Positions 45,037 through 54,498 of a DNA stretch of 64,000 nucleotides are shown here, piece by piece. The stretch lies in the NCBI RefSeq assembly GCF_002197665.1, contig NZ_NBBJ01000007.1, forward strand, positions 1 through 64,000, given 5' to 3'. The position numbers and the translations under genes are program-made. How positions within the stretch are numbered: the first letter of the stretch is position 1; each line of letters starts with the position of its first letter. The DNA comes from Sphingomonas mucosissima. Its GTDB lineage: Bacteria > Pseudomonadota > Alphaproteobacteria > Sphingomonadales > Sphingomonadaceae. The notes below the pieces were generated by a model. That model was not told the DNA's origin and searched no databases. It worked only from the letters and a program-made list of their open reading frames with translations.

Positions 45037-45533
45037 GCCGCATCCACTATGCGGTAGCAGGTGACGCCATCACGTTTGCCCTTGTCCAGCGCACGACCGT
45101 TCCTGCGCAGGCCGGTCAGCGCGGCGCGTGTCGTGTGCGGCAGCCAGCCGGTCGCCTCGACCAGTTCTGTGAGCGTCGCGCCCTCCCCTCGTCCGAGTAG
45201 CGCCAGCACCAGCGCTGCCTTGGTCTGCCTGGGGGCTGCTGCACCAGCCGCCGCATTGGCGCTGATCGGAGGTACGACCTGCTCGATCCCGATCGCCCCT
45301 TTGCCCGTAGCCGTGATGAACATGCCAAAGCGGGCCACCCCGTCGATGCGCCACACGCTTTCAGGAGTGGTTGTCCCGCGTTCTTCAACCAGCCCGCGTT
45401 TGACCAGCGAGCTCATGGAGCGGGCGATGCCGCCAGGGGGTGCGGTGATCGTGGCGGGCAGCGGATGAAGGCTGCCGCTGTCGCGCTGTGCAGCCTGGCT
45501 CAGCAGGATACGCTGTGTGTCGGTGAGGGTCAT
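45033..45533 (-). CDS. DUF3489 domain protein of the recombinase cassette
   Basis: Protein of 166 residues. The N-terminal half looks like a winged-helix arrangement (SQAAQRDSGSLHPLP, SSLVKRGLVEERG). The C-terminal half is the DUF3489 domain: TKAALVLALLGRGEGATLTE, GWLPHTTRAALTGLRRNG, GVTCYRIVDAA, a second helix-turn-helix. ATG 45533 follows GGAG. It is the first gene of the cassette and is likely its DNA-binding regulator. Upstream at 45602-45620, GCCGGGC-atgtg-GCCCGGC is a perfect hairpin that may regulate it. Confidence 0.82.
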   Translation of the reverse strand: MTLTDTQRILLSQAAQRDSGSLHPLPATITAPPGGIARSMSSLVKRGLVEERGTTTPESVWRIDGVARFGMFITATGKGAIGIEQVVPPISANAAAGAAAPRQTKAALVLALLGRGEGATLTELVEATGWLPHTTRAALTGLRRNGRALDKGKRDGVTCYRIVDAA

Positions 45534-46157
45534 AGGTGGTCTCCGTCTCGGCACCGGCGTCAGTGCCGGTCCCACCACCCAGAGCCCGGTCGATCAGATC
45601 GGCCGGGCATGTGGCCCGGCGCGATCAACGCTGCGGCTCACGAGTGCAGCAATGCTTGGTTGCTGCGAGAAGTCGAGCAGATTGTAGCGGCGAGCAGCAA
45701 TTCACATCCGATCGCCATGCAGTTCGTTGGATGCATAGCCGGCGAGCCGAAGCTCCGTGGAGAGTCCGAAGTGAGCGTTGAATTAACGATTACAATCATA
45801 CAGTGGGCGGTGATCGCACAGGCTCCTTTCTTGTGGTTTTGAGCCAGTCGCGTTTTGAAGCGTCTTGATAGACTTTCATCTTCGATCGCCGAACTTACTG
45901 CAATTTTGCGAGGGCCGCTTGACTATGAAGACCTCGAATTGACGGAGTTGGAAGCGCCACTAACCCTTTCGGTTAGTGAGTTGCAAGCGTCCGCTTTATC
46001 CGACAACCGGTCGTCCGTTCGAAAAGCCTTACGATAAGTTTCGAGCGTGGTCGCACCACAGGCCGGCGAGCGGGCCGCAAGTCGTCAGGTAGCCGTACGT
46101 TAGCGGCCACTCGGCTCAAGACATTTGAATTGATGCCTACTTACTATGAATTCGCGA
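45534..46157. other. Intergenic, partly AT-rich region upstream of the recombinase cassette
   Basis: About 620 bases. A perfect hairpin lies at 45602-45620. Between about 45777 and 46037 (+) the GC content drops and two frames read like broken parts of one short membrane protein (TITIIQWAVIAQAPFLWF, then SSIAELTAILRGPLDYEDLE). The second has only a TTG start. I consider this a possible foreign or decayed small gene but cannot support a call. Confidence 0.35.
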
Positions 46158-47423
46158 TCATCCGATCAGATCGATTGCTGCGATGTCGCTCGACGAGTCG
46201 TTAAGTTCGCCCTCAATGGCCGCAACGCAGGTGGCCACAGCCAGATCGCCCGTGACGTTGATGACGGTGCGCCACATGTCGAGAATGCGATCGAATGGCA
46301 GAAGGAAGCCGATCACCAGCGCTGTTTGTTCGGGCGTGATGCCGATCACCTCGAGCACGGCGGCCATCAAGAACAGCGAGGCCGAGGGCACTGAAGCCGT
46401 TCCGATCGATACCAGCATCGTTGTGAACGCGATCGTCGCATAGTCACCGACGCCGAGCGGCACGCCAAAGATCTGCGCCGCGAAGATCGCGACGGCAGCG
46501 ACGTACAGGGCGGTGCCGTCCATGTTGATCGTTGCGCCGAGCGGGATAACCGATGATGCGACGGGACGGCCGACATGCATCCGCTCCACCGCCGCCTCTA
46601 ACGTCGCTGGCAAGGTCGCCGCGCTCGAACTGGTCGAGAAGGCGAGCAGTTGCGGCTCGCGGGCAGCCGTAAGGAACCCAAGCAGCGGACGTCTCGCCAG
46701 CAGCCGTACCATCCCGCCGTGCGTTGCGATCATGTGGAGAGCCCCGCCGATGTAGACGACGAACATCAGCCAGAACACGGTGATGAACGCCGACGGCCCC
46801 TCACTTCCCATTACGGAGGCGACCAGCGCAAACACGCCGATCGGTGCCGCCTCCATCACAATATGCGTGATCCTCAGCATCGCGGACGAGCCGGCCTGGA
46901 ACAGTCGGGAAAGGGGCCGAGCCGTTTCCCCGGCGGTCAGCAGTCCTGCACCCAGGAGGATGCCGAAAAAGATAATGGCGAGAATGTCGCCGGATGCGAA
47001 TGCAGCGAAGACGTTCTCGGGCACGATTGCCATTAACCGTTCGCCCAGCGGCACCGGCTCGCTCAGCGGGGCCGCCGCGGCTACCCCTTCCAACGTCACG
47101 CCGCGACCCGGCCGAAGGGTGAGTGCGCCGGTGATGCCGAACAGGATCGCGACGAACGTCGTTGCAAGGTACAGCGCCATCGCCTTCAGCCCGATCGAAC
47201 CGAGCTTGGCAGGCGCCGGTATGGAGGTGACGCCGGAAACCAGCGTGACGAACACCAAGGGCACGATCAACATGCGGATCATGCGGATGAACAGGTCGCC
47301 GACCCACTGAATCTGCGTCGCGGCCGGTCCCAGCAGCCAGCCGGCGGCAGCGCCCAGCACCAACGCCGCCAAGATCCGTTGCCATAAGGGAATGCTGAAC
47401 CAGCCAGTTACAAATCGCTTCAT
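46158..47423 (-). CDS. Dicarboxylate/amino acid:cation symporter (DAACS family)
   Basis: Protein of 421 residues with about eight membrane helices and two re-entrant hairpins. Family marks are AFSTSSSAATLPATL (the serine-rich hairpin HP1), GATINMDGTALY (substrate/Na+ site in helix 7), TASVPSASLFLMAAVL (HP2) and FLLPFDRILDMWRTVINVTGD (helix 8 substrate Asp/Asn). It probably imports a C4-dicarboxylate or acidic amino acid with Na+ or H+. ATG 47423 is chosen; the ribosome-binding site is weak. No operon partner. Confidence 0.9.
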   Translation of the reverse strand: MKRFVTGWFSIPLWQRILAALVLGAAAGWLLGPAATQIQWVGDLFIRMIRMLIVPLVFVTLVSGVTSIPAPAKLGSIGLKAMALYLATTFVAILFGITGALTLRPGRGVTLEGVAAAAPLSEPVPLGERLMAIVPENVFAAFASGDILAIIFFGILLGAGLLTAGETARPLSRLFQAGSSAMLRITHIVMEAAPIGVFALVASVMGSEGPSAFITVFWLMFVVYIGGALHMIATHGGMVRLLARRPLLGFLTAAREPQLLAFSTSSSAATLPATLEAAVERMHVGRPVASSVIPLGATINMDGTALYVAAVAIFAAQIFGVPLGVGDYATIAFTTMLVSIGTASVPSASLFLMAAVLEVIGITPEQTALVIGFLLPFDRILDMWRTVINVTGDLAVATCVAAIEGELNDSSSDIAAIDLIG

Positions 47424-47534
47424 GCCGGAACGATAGCACAACCCTTGGCCGGCTCAGACTGGTCGGAAACAGAACGACATGGGCCAATCAATGCCAGGCA
47501 TCACACTTGGACCGAAGCCGTCTAGCAGTAGGTC

Positions 47535-47598
47535 GACCCAGTATCGAACGTTCCGGGGCTGGTAGCGGCCTGCCCGTAACCAGTCATTCGTTCATGAG
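47535..47598 (+). repeat. Dispersed intergenic repeat, copy 7
   Basis: Head GACCCAGTATCGAACGTTCC and tail AACCAGTCATTCGTTCATGA, 64 bases. One of two copies in the same intergenic region. Confidence 0.6.
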
Positions 47599-48112
47599 GT
47601 TTGAAGAGTCGGGTCGAGAGGTGCGAGCGAGCGAGCGGCGCTGCTAGCACGCAGATTGGTCAACGCTTAATAGCCGCATCAGCGGCCCTCGTGGGCGAGC
47701 ACGATCGCGTGCCACTCAAGCCGACGCGAAGCGTTCAGCTCACATGCGGAAGGACAAGGGCAGCGGCATCACCGACGATTACTCGCGTGGTCGGCTCGAC
47801 AGATTTAGATTGGCACTCGCGGTGCTCGCGCGGAGGAGGCAAAGTGGGCCGCGCTGCTCGGAGGCACCAGCTCCTGGCGGACCAACACAATACGCGAGGT
47901 GCGGCACAAAACCTTGCAGGTGGCGCAGACCCGGTTGCGCACGGCGATGAACCGGATCACGCCGAAGGACGATGCTTCGATCGTGGGTGAAGAACTAATC
48001 GGCGCGTTGGAAGAAATTTGTCTCTAGCGGCAGGTCATCACCGTCAAGGTCAGCTGAGCGGCGGACGGTTGCAAGCATGAGGCTAAGGCTAGCCTGGCCT
48101 ACTCTCGGCGTC

Positions 48113-48180
48113 GACCCAGGCCCACCTCCGGTCATTCAGGACCTCAAGCGGCTCCCAAGAGCGGACACCCGTTCATCCAT
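48113..48180 (+). repeat. Dispersed intergenic repeat, copy 8
   Basis: Head GACCCAGGCCCACCTCCGGT, with CGGTCATTC as first core, and tail CGGACACCCGTTCATCCAT. Slightly longer (68 bases) and more diverged than copy 7. Confidence 0.5.
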
Positions 48181-48226
48181 GTTTTAGCCTGCTGCAATCA
48201 TTCTGGGCGCACCATCAGGCGTTGAT

Positions 48227-49327
48227 TTAGTGCTTCCATGGTCGAATGCGGCTGCAGCCGAAGATCTGCTGCCGCGGCATCTGAAAGATGAAGTAGGGAT
48301 TGAGCGTCGGTGGTGCCCCTGCCGTGTCGAGACGGGCCAATTGCTCCAGCGACAGCGCGATGTCGAGCGACGCCGCGTTCTGCGTGACTTGTTCAGGCCG
48401 GCTCGCCCCCATCAGCACCGACGACACGCCCGGCCGCGACGTGACCCAGGCCAATGCGACTTGCGCCATCGGTCGGCCAAGCTCGTCAGCCACGGCACGC
48501 AGCTCGTCGACAATGTGGAAGTTACCCTCAGTGAACAGCATACCTCCATACGGGTTGTCACCGTTCAGGCGGCCGTCGCTGCCGCCGGCGGCCGTCTCGC
48601 CACCCTTGTTCGGCACGCTGCCGGCAGGACCAAAGTCGACGAGCTTCTCGCGGCCGTACTTGCCGGTCAGCATGCCGAAGCCGAGCGGGCTCCAGGCCAC
48701 CAGCCCCATGCCCAGCGCCTGTCCGGCCGGCAAGAGGTCTAACTCCACGCCGCGGTCGATCAGCGAATAGCTATATTGAAGGCCAACCGGCTCCGGCAGC
48801 CCATGAGCGCGCGCGAGCGTTGCGATCTGCGCCGTGTACCATGCTGGTGCGTTCGAGAAGCCATAGTAAAGGATGTCCCCGCGCCGGACCGCATCTGTCA
48901 GCGCGCGGAGCACTTCCTCAGGCGGTGTCGTGCGGTCCCAGACATGAGTCCAGTACAGGTCGATATAATCGGTACCCATGCGCCTGAGCGAGCCTTCCAC
49001 CCCGTCGCGGATGTTACGCGCCGAATTACCCCCAGCCAGCGGATTGCCCTCCGCTCGCGAGAAGCCCGACTTGGTCGCAATCACCATCCGATCGCGCTTG
49101 CCGCTGTCGCGCAGAAAGCGGCCGAGCATCGTCTCGCTCTCACCACCTGAGTAGACATCGGCGGTATCGAGGAAATTGCCTCCTGCATCGACATAGGTTT
49201 CGAAGATGCGGCGGGAGGTTGCCTCGTCCGCACCCCAGCGGCCTGCGCCAAACGTCATCGTCCCCAGCGCCAAGGGACTCACGATCAGACCGGATCGTCC
49301 AAGCGTGCGATAATGAGTCAGGTCCAT
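48227..49327 (-). CDS. Aldo/keto reductase
   Basis: Protein of 366 residues with the NADPH-dependent TIM-barrel family blocks: LGRSGLIVSPLALGTMTFG, NFLDTADVYSGGESE (catalytic Asp/Tyr), MVIATKSGF (Lys), YWTHVWD (His) and the C-terminal cofactor site SVLMGASRPEQVTQN. ATG 49327 has GAGGAG upstream. It is divergent from a LysR-type gene 94 bases away, the usual layout of a reductase controlled by its neighbour. Substrate unknown. Confidence 0.9.
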   Translation of the reverse strand: MDLTHYRTLGRSGLIVSPLALGTMTFGAGRWGADEATSRRIFETYVDAGGNFLDTADVYSGGESETMLGRFLRDSGKRDRMVIATKSGFSRAEGNPLAGGNSARNIRDGVEGSLRRMGTDYIDLYWTHVWDRTTPPEEVLRALTDAVRRGDILYYGFSNAPAWYTAQIATLARAHGLPEPVGLQYSYSLIDRGVELDLLPAGQALGMGLVAWSPLGFGMLTGKYGREKLVDFGPAGSVPNKGGETAAGGSDGRLNGDNPYGGMLFTEGNFHIVDELRAVADELGRPMAQVALAWVTSRPGVSSVLMGASRPEQVTQNAASLDIALSLEQLARLDTAGAPPTLNPYFIFQMPRQQIFGCSRIRPWKH

Positions 49328-49421
49328 GGTTCGCGTCTCCTCGTTCATTACTGAGCTAGCCGCGAAGTTGTGTTTCGATTAGCCGTTGCAGACCGTAAGG
49401 GCTTGTGAGCATCATGCAGCA

Positions 49422-50315
49422 ATGCGGCGCGGTGACTTCGATGATCTGGCGGCGTTCGCGATTGTGGCGCGAGCGCGCAGCTTTACCCGAGCGGCTGCGG
49501 AACTCGGCCTTTCACCATCGGCGCTCAGCCACGCAATGAAGGCGTTGGAAACGCGGCTAGGCGTGCGCTTGCTTGCCAGGACGACGCGCTCGGTCGCGCC
49601 CACTCCCGCCGGCGAACTGCTCCTGCGCTCGATAGACCCAGCTTTGGCGCAGGTCGCGAACGGACTGGCCGCGCTCGCCGACTGGCGCGATGCGCCGTCG
49701 GGCACGGTACGGCTCACCACTTTTGGCTATGCCGCGCGCACCGTCTTGGCGCCCCATCTGCCGCGCTTCCTGCTTGAACATCCCGACATATCGGTCGAGG
49801 TGATAGTGGAGGATCGCCTGATCGACCTGGTCGCCGGCGGGTTCGATGCGGGCATCAGGCTTGGTGAAACCGTTCAGCGCGACATGGTGGCCATCCCAGT
49901 CGGACCACCGCTTCGCACCGTAGTGGTAGGAACGCCCAGCTACTTCGCGCATCGCGATCACCCACGGACGCCCGAAGATCTCGCAGATCATGTCTGTGTC
50001 AATTACCGCCTCTTGGGAGGTGGTGGGCTGCTCCCTTGGGAGTTCAGTGTAAACGGGCGTGACCTGAAGATGAGAGTGTCGGGTCAGCTCATCGTTAGCG
50101 ATGAGGTATTAGCCGCAGCCGCAACGCGAGCCGGTGCAGGTCTTGGCTACATGATGGAACACGACGTGACGGACGAGATCAGAGATGGGCGGCTAGTGCA
50201 GGTGCTCACAGAGTTCTGCACCCCCTATCCCGGCTGCCAGCTCTACTATCCAGATCGTCGCGTCAGCCCTGCCCTCCGCGCCTTGATTGACACTCTTCGC
50301 TGGCCGCACGCTTGA
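49422..50315 (+). CDS. LysR family transcription regulator
   Basis: Protein of 297 residues: winged helix-turn-helix (DLAAFAIVARARSFTRAAAE, LGLSPSALSHAMKALETRLG) and a two-lobed effector domain (GTVRLTTFGYAARTVLAPHL onward, including DAGIRLGE). ATG 49422 is the family start. It is likely to control the divergent aldo/keto reductase and itself from the shared 94-base promoter. The subfamily resembles those with DAGIRLGE, common for aldehyde or xenobiotic-stress regulators. Confidence 0.88.
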   Translation: MRRGDFDDLAAFAIVARARSFTRAAAELGLSPSALSHAMKALETRLGVRLLARTTRSVAPTPAGELLLRSIDPALAQVANGLAALADWRDAPSGTVRLTTFGYAARTVLAPHLPRFLLEHPDISVEVIVEDRLIDLVAGGFDAGIRLGETVQRDMVAIPVGPPLRTVVVGTPSYFAHRDHPRTPEDLADHVCVNYRLLGGGGLLPWEFSVNGRDLKMRVSGQLIVSDEVLAAAATRAGAGLGYMMEHDVTDEIRDGRLVQVLTEFCTPYPGCQLYYPDRRVSPALRALIDTLRWPHA

Positions 50316-50379
50316 GACCCATACCCGGCCGTTCGTGCCACCCTGCCCGCTCTCCGAAACCGGTCATCCGTTCATCTGA
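50316..50379 (+). repeat. Dispersed intergenic repeat, copy 9
   Basis: Head GACCCATACCCGGCCGTTCG, tail AACCGGTCATCCGTTCATCT. It begins at the LysR stop codon. Confidence 0.6.
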
Positions 50380-50565
50380 TTGTGCCGGCCGCTTTGGGGT
50401 CCTCGGCGAGCCGCTCGGAACGACTTCAATTTGGGGACTTTCCCGTCTGTCAGCTTTCGGGAACCCAGATCCAGATAGCTGCCGCTTTGCGCAGCCATTC
50501 GGTTCGGGTTGCGTGTTCGTCTTTTCTGCCGACCGCTGTCCGAGACCCGCGTTGACGCTACAGAT

Positions 50566-50583
50566 ACAACATATCATTGTTGT
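50566..50583. promoter_or_regulatory. Perfect palindrome abutting the AraC start codon
   Basis: ACAACA-tatcat-TGTTGT, six perfect base pairs with a six-base spacer, ending three bases before ATG 50587. No ribosome-binding site fits between, so the mRNA may be leaderless or the site may overlap the promoter. A regulator bound here would block expression of the AraC-type gene; autoregulation or iron control is possible. Confidence 0.5.
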
Positions 50584-50586
50584 TCC

Positions 50587-51573
50587 ATGGACACGCGAAA
50601 GGAAATTGGCCGGCCTTTGCCCAGCAACACCGCGGCAATCGCACAGGCAGCGGTTGCACCATCGGCCGTTTGGATCGGAATGCGAACCGTTGGCCAGCAT
50701 CGCGTCGAGACGCTGAAACTCCGCGACGGCGTGACGCTGGTTCTGAGCGACATCAGCTCGGGTGAGGAATGTGCCTATCACCATGTCGAGCCCGAAGACG
50801 TGTTCGCCATCGGTTTCCACCTAAAAGGCGGAAGCCGCTTCGATATGGAGGGGACGCGGTTCGACACCAAACCTCTGGAGGTGCACGCTGGCGCGGCACC
50901 TCGGGCAGCGACGTCGTCGTTCATCCTGCCGGCGCATGGCTTCCGTACCATGTCACTCCGCTTCGCCCCGGAAGCCGCTCAGGAGCTGTTGGCGCGTCAC
51001 GGGCTTAGGGACAGCGGCCTTATGTCTATGGTCGCCCAAGGAGCACAGGCAGTCTCTGCAACGCGACTTGCGCCTTTGAACCAACCGGGTGTGGCGATGC
51101 TCGAAGCGATGTTCGCGGCGCCCTATTCGGGTGCTGGGCGATCCTTGTTCCTTGAATCCTGCGCACTGGGTCTGCTGGCAGCACAGATCGACGCTGCGGT
51201 GCCGGGTACTGGCGAGAGCGAGACAAGCGTGCCGGAGCGCGGGCTCGGCGAGGCTCTTGCCTACCTCGATGCGCATCTCAACGACCCGCCGACTATCGTG
51301 CAACTCGCTCGCATTGCCGGCATGAACGACTTCAAGCTGAAGCGGGCATTTAAGGCGGCCTTTGGCACGACGGTCTTCGGCTATGTTCGCCAACGCCGGA
51401 TGGAGCGTGCGGCGGGCGATCTGCATGCCGGGCTGTCGGTGGCGCAGGCAGCAGGCCAGGCCGGCTATGAGTGCCCGCGATGCTTCAGCGATGCCTTCCG
51501 CCGCCACTTCGGCATGCTTCCCAGCGAAGTGATGCGCGCCGCTCTTGCAGAAACTCCCGCACGCTACGGTTGA
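50587..51573 (+). CDS. AraC family regulator of the siderophore uptake operon
   Basis: Protein of 328 residues: an N-terminal sensor-like domain (about 40-200) and a C-terminal pair of AraC helix-turn-helix units ([20 protein letters not shown] … [20 protein letters not shown] and [20 protein letters not shown]). The architecture, size and position before receptor and transport genes match PchR-like activators that sense a ferric siderophore. ATG 50587 follows the palindrome at 50566. The receptor gene starts 70 bases after its stop. Confidence 0.85.
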   Translation: MDTRKEIGRPLPSNTAAIAQAAVAPSAVWIGMRTVGQHRVETLKLRDGVTLVLSDISSGEECAYHHVEPEDVFAIGFHLKGGSRFDMEGTRFDTKPLEVHAGAAPRAATSSFILPAHGFRTMSLRFAPEAAQELLARHGLRDSGLMSMVAQGAQAVSATRLAPLNQPGVAMLEAMFAAPYSGAGRSLFLESCALGLLAAQIDAAVPGTGESETSVPERGLGEALAYLDAHLNDPPTIVQLARIAGMNDFKLKRAFKAAFGTTVFGYVRQRRMERAAGDLHAGLSVAQAAGQAGYECPRCFSDAFRRHFGMLPSEVMRAALAETPARYG

Positions 51574-51589
51574 TACTCCCGCACGCTAC
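51553..51589 (+). repeat. Short tandem duplication at the end of the AraC gene
   Basis: ACTCCCGCACGCTAC occurs at 51553-51567 (coding for the last residues of the regulator) and again at 51575-51589 just past its stop, a 22-base period. A recent slippage duplication is likely. Confidence 0.7.
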
Positions 51590-51643
51590 ACACGGCTGAA
51601 TGAGCGCGGACCTACTGCGGGGCAAATCATTCTCCGGGGGCTT

Positions 51644-53782
51644 ATGCGTCACTATCTTCTGCTTACTTCATCCGCCCTGCTGTCTGCCGTGGGGGTTCCC
51701 GCCGTCGCCCAGACGTCCGCAGATGCCGCGATCGCATCGCGCGACGAGATCATCGTCACGGCACGGCTGCGCGAGGAGCCGGTGCGCGAGGTTCCGTTTG
51801 CCGTAACGGTGCTCGATACCGAGACGCTGGCCACGCGCCGCATCGACGACACGCAGAGCTTCTTTCGCCAGGTGCCCGGGCTGTCGCTCACCAGCTTCGA
51901 CGATGGCCGCTTCGCCTACTTCCAGCTGCGCGGCATCGGCCCGTTGAGCCAAGCGGCCAGCCCCGATGACGGATCGGTCGTTACCTACATCGATGGTGTG
52001 CCGCAGCCGGTCTACGCCTCCGAGTTCGCCTATCTCGACCTGGAGCGGATCGAGGTGCTGCGCGGGCCGCAAGGCACGCTGTTCGGGCGCAACAGCCAGG
52101 GCGGGGCGATCAACATCACCACCCGCCAACCCGGCGACAGGCTGATGGGCAGCGCGCGGATCGAGGGCGGCGAAGACAAATACGGGTTGGTTCAGGCCTC
52201 CGCGTCCGGTCCGCTCGTTGCGGATCGGCTATCGGCCGGGATCACCGCACGCGTCTCCACGATCGACGGGTTCATCCCCAACGTCGCTCCCGGCGGCGGC
52301 AAGCTAGGAGATCGCGACACCTATTCGGGACGCGGAACGCTCGTGTTCAAACCGTCGGGGGAAGGCGGCGCTCGCTTCACGCTGACCGGCAGCGTCGATC
52401 GCCAGCTCAGCGATCCCTTCTACTATGTGCTGGGTGGGCAGGCACGCGATCAGGTTGAACTTAACCCCGAGTTGCGCGTGAAGCGCACTTATTGGGGCGC
52501 TAGCCTCAAATCGGAGGTGCCGCTTGGTGCGGTCGACCTGACCTCCATCACGGCAATCAACGGTTTCTACAACGATCAGGTCACCGACGACACCGACGGG
52601 TTGATCTACGCCCCGCTGTTCGGCGCACCACCCGCCACCTTCCTGCCGCAGAACGAGCGCTCGGATTGGCTGGAGGATGAGGACTGCTTCTACCAGGAGG
52701 TGCGTCTGGGCAGCACGGCTGGCGCGCCCGTCGCCTGGACAGTCGGCGGAACCTACTTCCGCTCGAACTTCAACGTCGATCTGCGGAACATCTCCAGCTT
52801 CTCGCCTTATCTCAACGGGCGCCGCCGGGATCGTCAGACAATCGACAGCTACGCCGCGTTCGGCGAAGTCACCGCACCTGTCACCACCCGGCTGAAGCTG
52901 ACGCTGGGCGGCCGCTACACGCGCGACGAGAAGACGTTGCGTGCTGCGTACACCGGTAACGGCTTCCCTGGGACGGTGGCGGCGTTCAACGAACGGCAGG
53001 AACGCAACTTTGATCTGTGGACCGGCCGCGCTGCACTGACCTACACCGTCACCGACGACGTCAACGTTTATGCAACGGTAGGACGCGGCGCCAAGAGCGG
53101 TGGCTTCCCTCGCTTCTGGCAGGATGCTGCCATCGGTAATCCGAACCGCAGCTACCGTGAATCGACCTCCTGGACCTATGAGGCGGGCATCAAGGCGCGG
53201 GCGCTGGGCGGGCGGGCGCACTTTGATCTCACCGGTTTCTACAACGATGTGAAGGACGAGCAGCTGTTTGCGCTCGACTTCACCAGCTTCCAGTTTCTTC
53301 CCGTCAACATCGACACGCGAAGCCACGGGATCGAAGCGCAGGGCGACGTGGTGCTTGGCGGCGGGTTCAGCGTAGCGGGTGAGTTGGCATGGACGCATGG
53401 ACGCGTGCGGGAGGCGGACGAACTGTCAGGGGCGGTGCGGGGTAACCGCATTCCCAACGTCGCCGGCTTCTCCAGCACGCTGGCACTCGACTGGCGCGGC
53501 GGCGATGCAGTGGTGATGGGCGCGCAGCCAATCCTGTCTGTCAGCCACCAATATGCCGGCCGGCGCGCCGCCGACGTGGCCAACAATTTCGACATGCCTG
53601 GCTACCACAATGTTGATGCCCGTGCCGGCTTGCGCTTTGGAACGTTCGAGGCGTACGCCTTTGCCCGCAACCTGTTCGACGCGCGCCAGGTCCTTAACGG
53701 CGTTCTCTACGGCCCGGGCGTAGAGGGGGAAGCCGTGGCGCGCGGGCGTGTGGCAGGTCTCGGTCTTTCGGCGCGCTTCTGA
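51644..53782 (+). CDS. TonB-dependent receptor 1 of the siderophore operon
   Basis: Outer-membrane receptor of 712 residues: signal peptide ([20 protein letters not shown]), TonB box region [14 protein letters not shown], plug with [20 protein letters not shown] and [20 protein letters not shown], and a barrel ending in [12 protein letters not shown]. The [17 protein letters not shown] plug is that of the large FepA/pesticin-type siderophore receptor class. ATG 51644 has GGGGG upstream. Its TGA overlaps the methyltransferase ATG (TGATG). Confidence 0.88.
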   Translation: MRHYLLLTSSALLSAVGVPAVAQTSADAAIASRDEIIVTARLREEPVREVPFAVTVLDTETLATRRIDDTQSFFRQVPGLSLTSFDDGRFAYFQLRGIGPLSQAASPDDGSVVTYIDGVPQPVYASEFAYLDLERIEVLRGPQGTLFGRNSQGGAINITTRQPGDRLMGSARIEGGEDKYGLVQASASGPLVADRLSAGITARVSTIDGFIPNVAPGGGKLGDRDTYSGRGTLVFKPSGEGGARFTLTGSVDRQLSDPFYYVLGGQARDQVELNPELRVKRTYWGASLKSEVPLGAVDLTSITAINGFYNDQVTDDTDGLIYAPLFGAPPATFLPQNERSDWLEDEDCFYQEVRLGSTAGAPVAWTVGGTYFRSNFNVDLRNISSFSPYLNGRRRDRQTIDSYAAFGEVTAPVTTRLKLTLGGRYTRDEKTLRAAYTGNGFPGTVAAFNERQERNFDLWTGRAALTYTVTDDVNVYATVGRGAKSGGFPRFWQDAAIGNPNRSYRESTSWTYEAGIKARALGGRAHFDLTGFYNDVKDEQLFALDFTSFQFLPVNIDTRSHGIEAQGDVVLGGGFSVAGELAWTHGRVREADELSGAVRGNRIPNVAGFSSTLALDWRGGDAVVMGAQPILSVSHQYAGRRAADVANNFDMPGYHNVDARAGLRFGTFEAYAFARNLFDARQVLNGVLYGPGVEGEAVARGRVAGLGLSARF

Positions 53783-54498
53783 TGCGGGGCTATGCTGTCA
53801 CGGCGCAATATTACGATCCGCTGGCGAGCGGCGCCCACGCAGAGACGGACCGCCGAATCGCTGCGGCGCTTGCAGGCCTGGACGTTACCGCCGGACCGAT
53901 CGTCGATGTCGGCGCCGGAACCGGACTGACCACGTCGCTGATCGCGGCAGCCCTCCCGGAAGCAGAGATATGGGCGGTGGAGCCCGATCCGGCAATGCGA
54001 CCGGCGCTTATGGCGCGGGTGTGGGGCAACACCGATCTGCGCACGCGAGTGACGATCCTGCCTTTCGGGATCCTTGAAACCCCGTTGCCGGACAGGATTG
54101 CCGGAGCGGTGCTCAGCGCGTCACTGGTCCATCTAGGCCTCCCGGAACGCACACGGCTTTGGTCGCTGCTGGCGGAGCGACTAGCGACTGGCGGCAGGAT
54201 CATCGTCGAGGTCCAGTGCCCGCAGGCCGAAGACATAACCGAAACAGCTATGGGCGACGTTCAGGTCGGTCGCATGACCTATCGCGGCAGCGTCGCCGCC
54301 CAGCGGATCGGCTCCGATCAGCAACGGTGGCGCATGACCTACCGGGCGATCCTGGATGATCGTGAGGTCGCCTGCGACGTGACGACCTATGACTGCTGGG
54401 CGATCTCTGCGGACGCTATCTTGGAGGAAGCGACGGCTGCTGGTCTTATCGGGCACGTCGCCGACGAGCTCGTAATCCTTGAGCATGCGAGCCGATGA
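53782..54498 (+). CDS. Class I SAM-dependent methyltransferase in the siderophore operon
   Basis: Protein of 238 residues. The SAM site IVDVGAGTGLTTSLIAAALP (motif I) and WAVEPDPAM (acidic loop) are clear, followed by GAVLSASLVHLG (motif IV-like) and GGRIIVEVQC. It overlaps the receptor stop by one base and the MFS start by 4 bases, so it is translated with both transport genes. A methyltransferase in an uptake operon may modify an imported siderophore or release its iron indirectly, or may report a biosynthetic role. The substrate is unknown. Confidence 0.85.
   Translation: MRGYAVTAQYYDPLASGAHAETDRRIAAALAGLDVTAGPIVDVGAGTGLTTSLIAAALPEAEIWAVEPDPAMRPALMARVWGNTDLRTRVTILPFGILETPLPDRIAGAVLSASLVHLGLPERTRLWSLLAERLATGGRIIVEVQCPQAEDITETAMGDVQVGRMTYRGSVAAQRIGSDQQRWRMTYRAILDDREVACDVTTYDCWAISADAILEEATAAGLIGHVADELVILEHASR

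Larger units (their letters stand above)
47424..48226. other. Intergenic region with two repeat copies and a decayed ORF
   Basis: About 800 bases. It contains two repeat copies (47535-47598 and 48113-48180). Between about 47744 and 48027 (+) there is protein-like sequence split over two frames (RKDKGSGITDDYSRGRLDRF, then RAEEAKWAALLGGTSSWRTN … SIVGEELIGALEEICL). It has no credible start and is of unknown family, probably a gene remnant. Confidence 0.4.

Noticed and set aside
52304..53398. A 364-codon minus-strand frame
   Set aside because: Antisense to receptor 1 of the siderophore operon, with no recognisable protein features.
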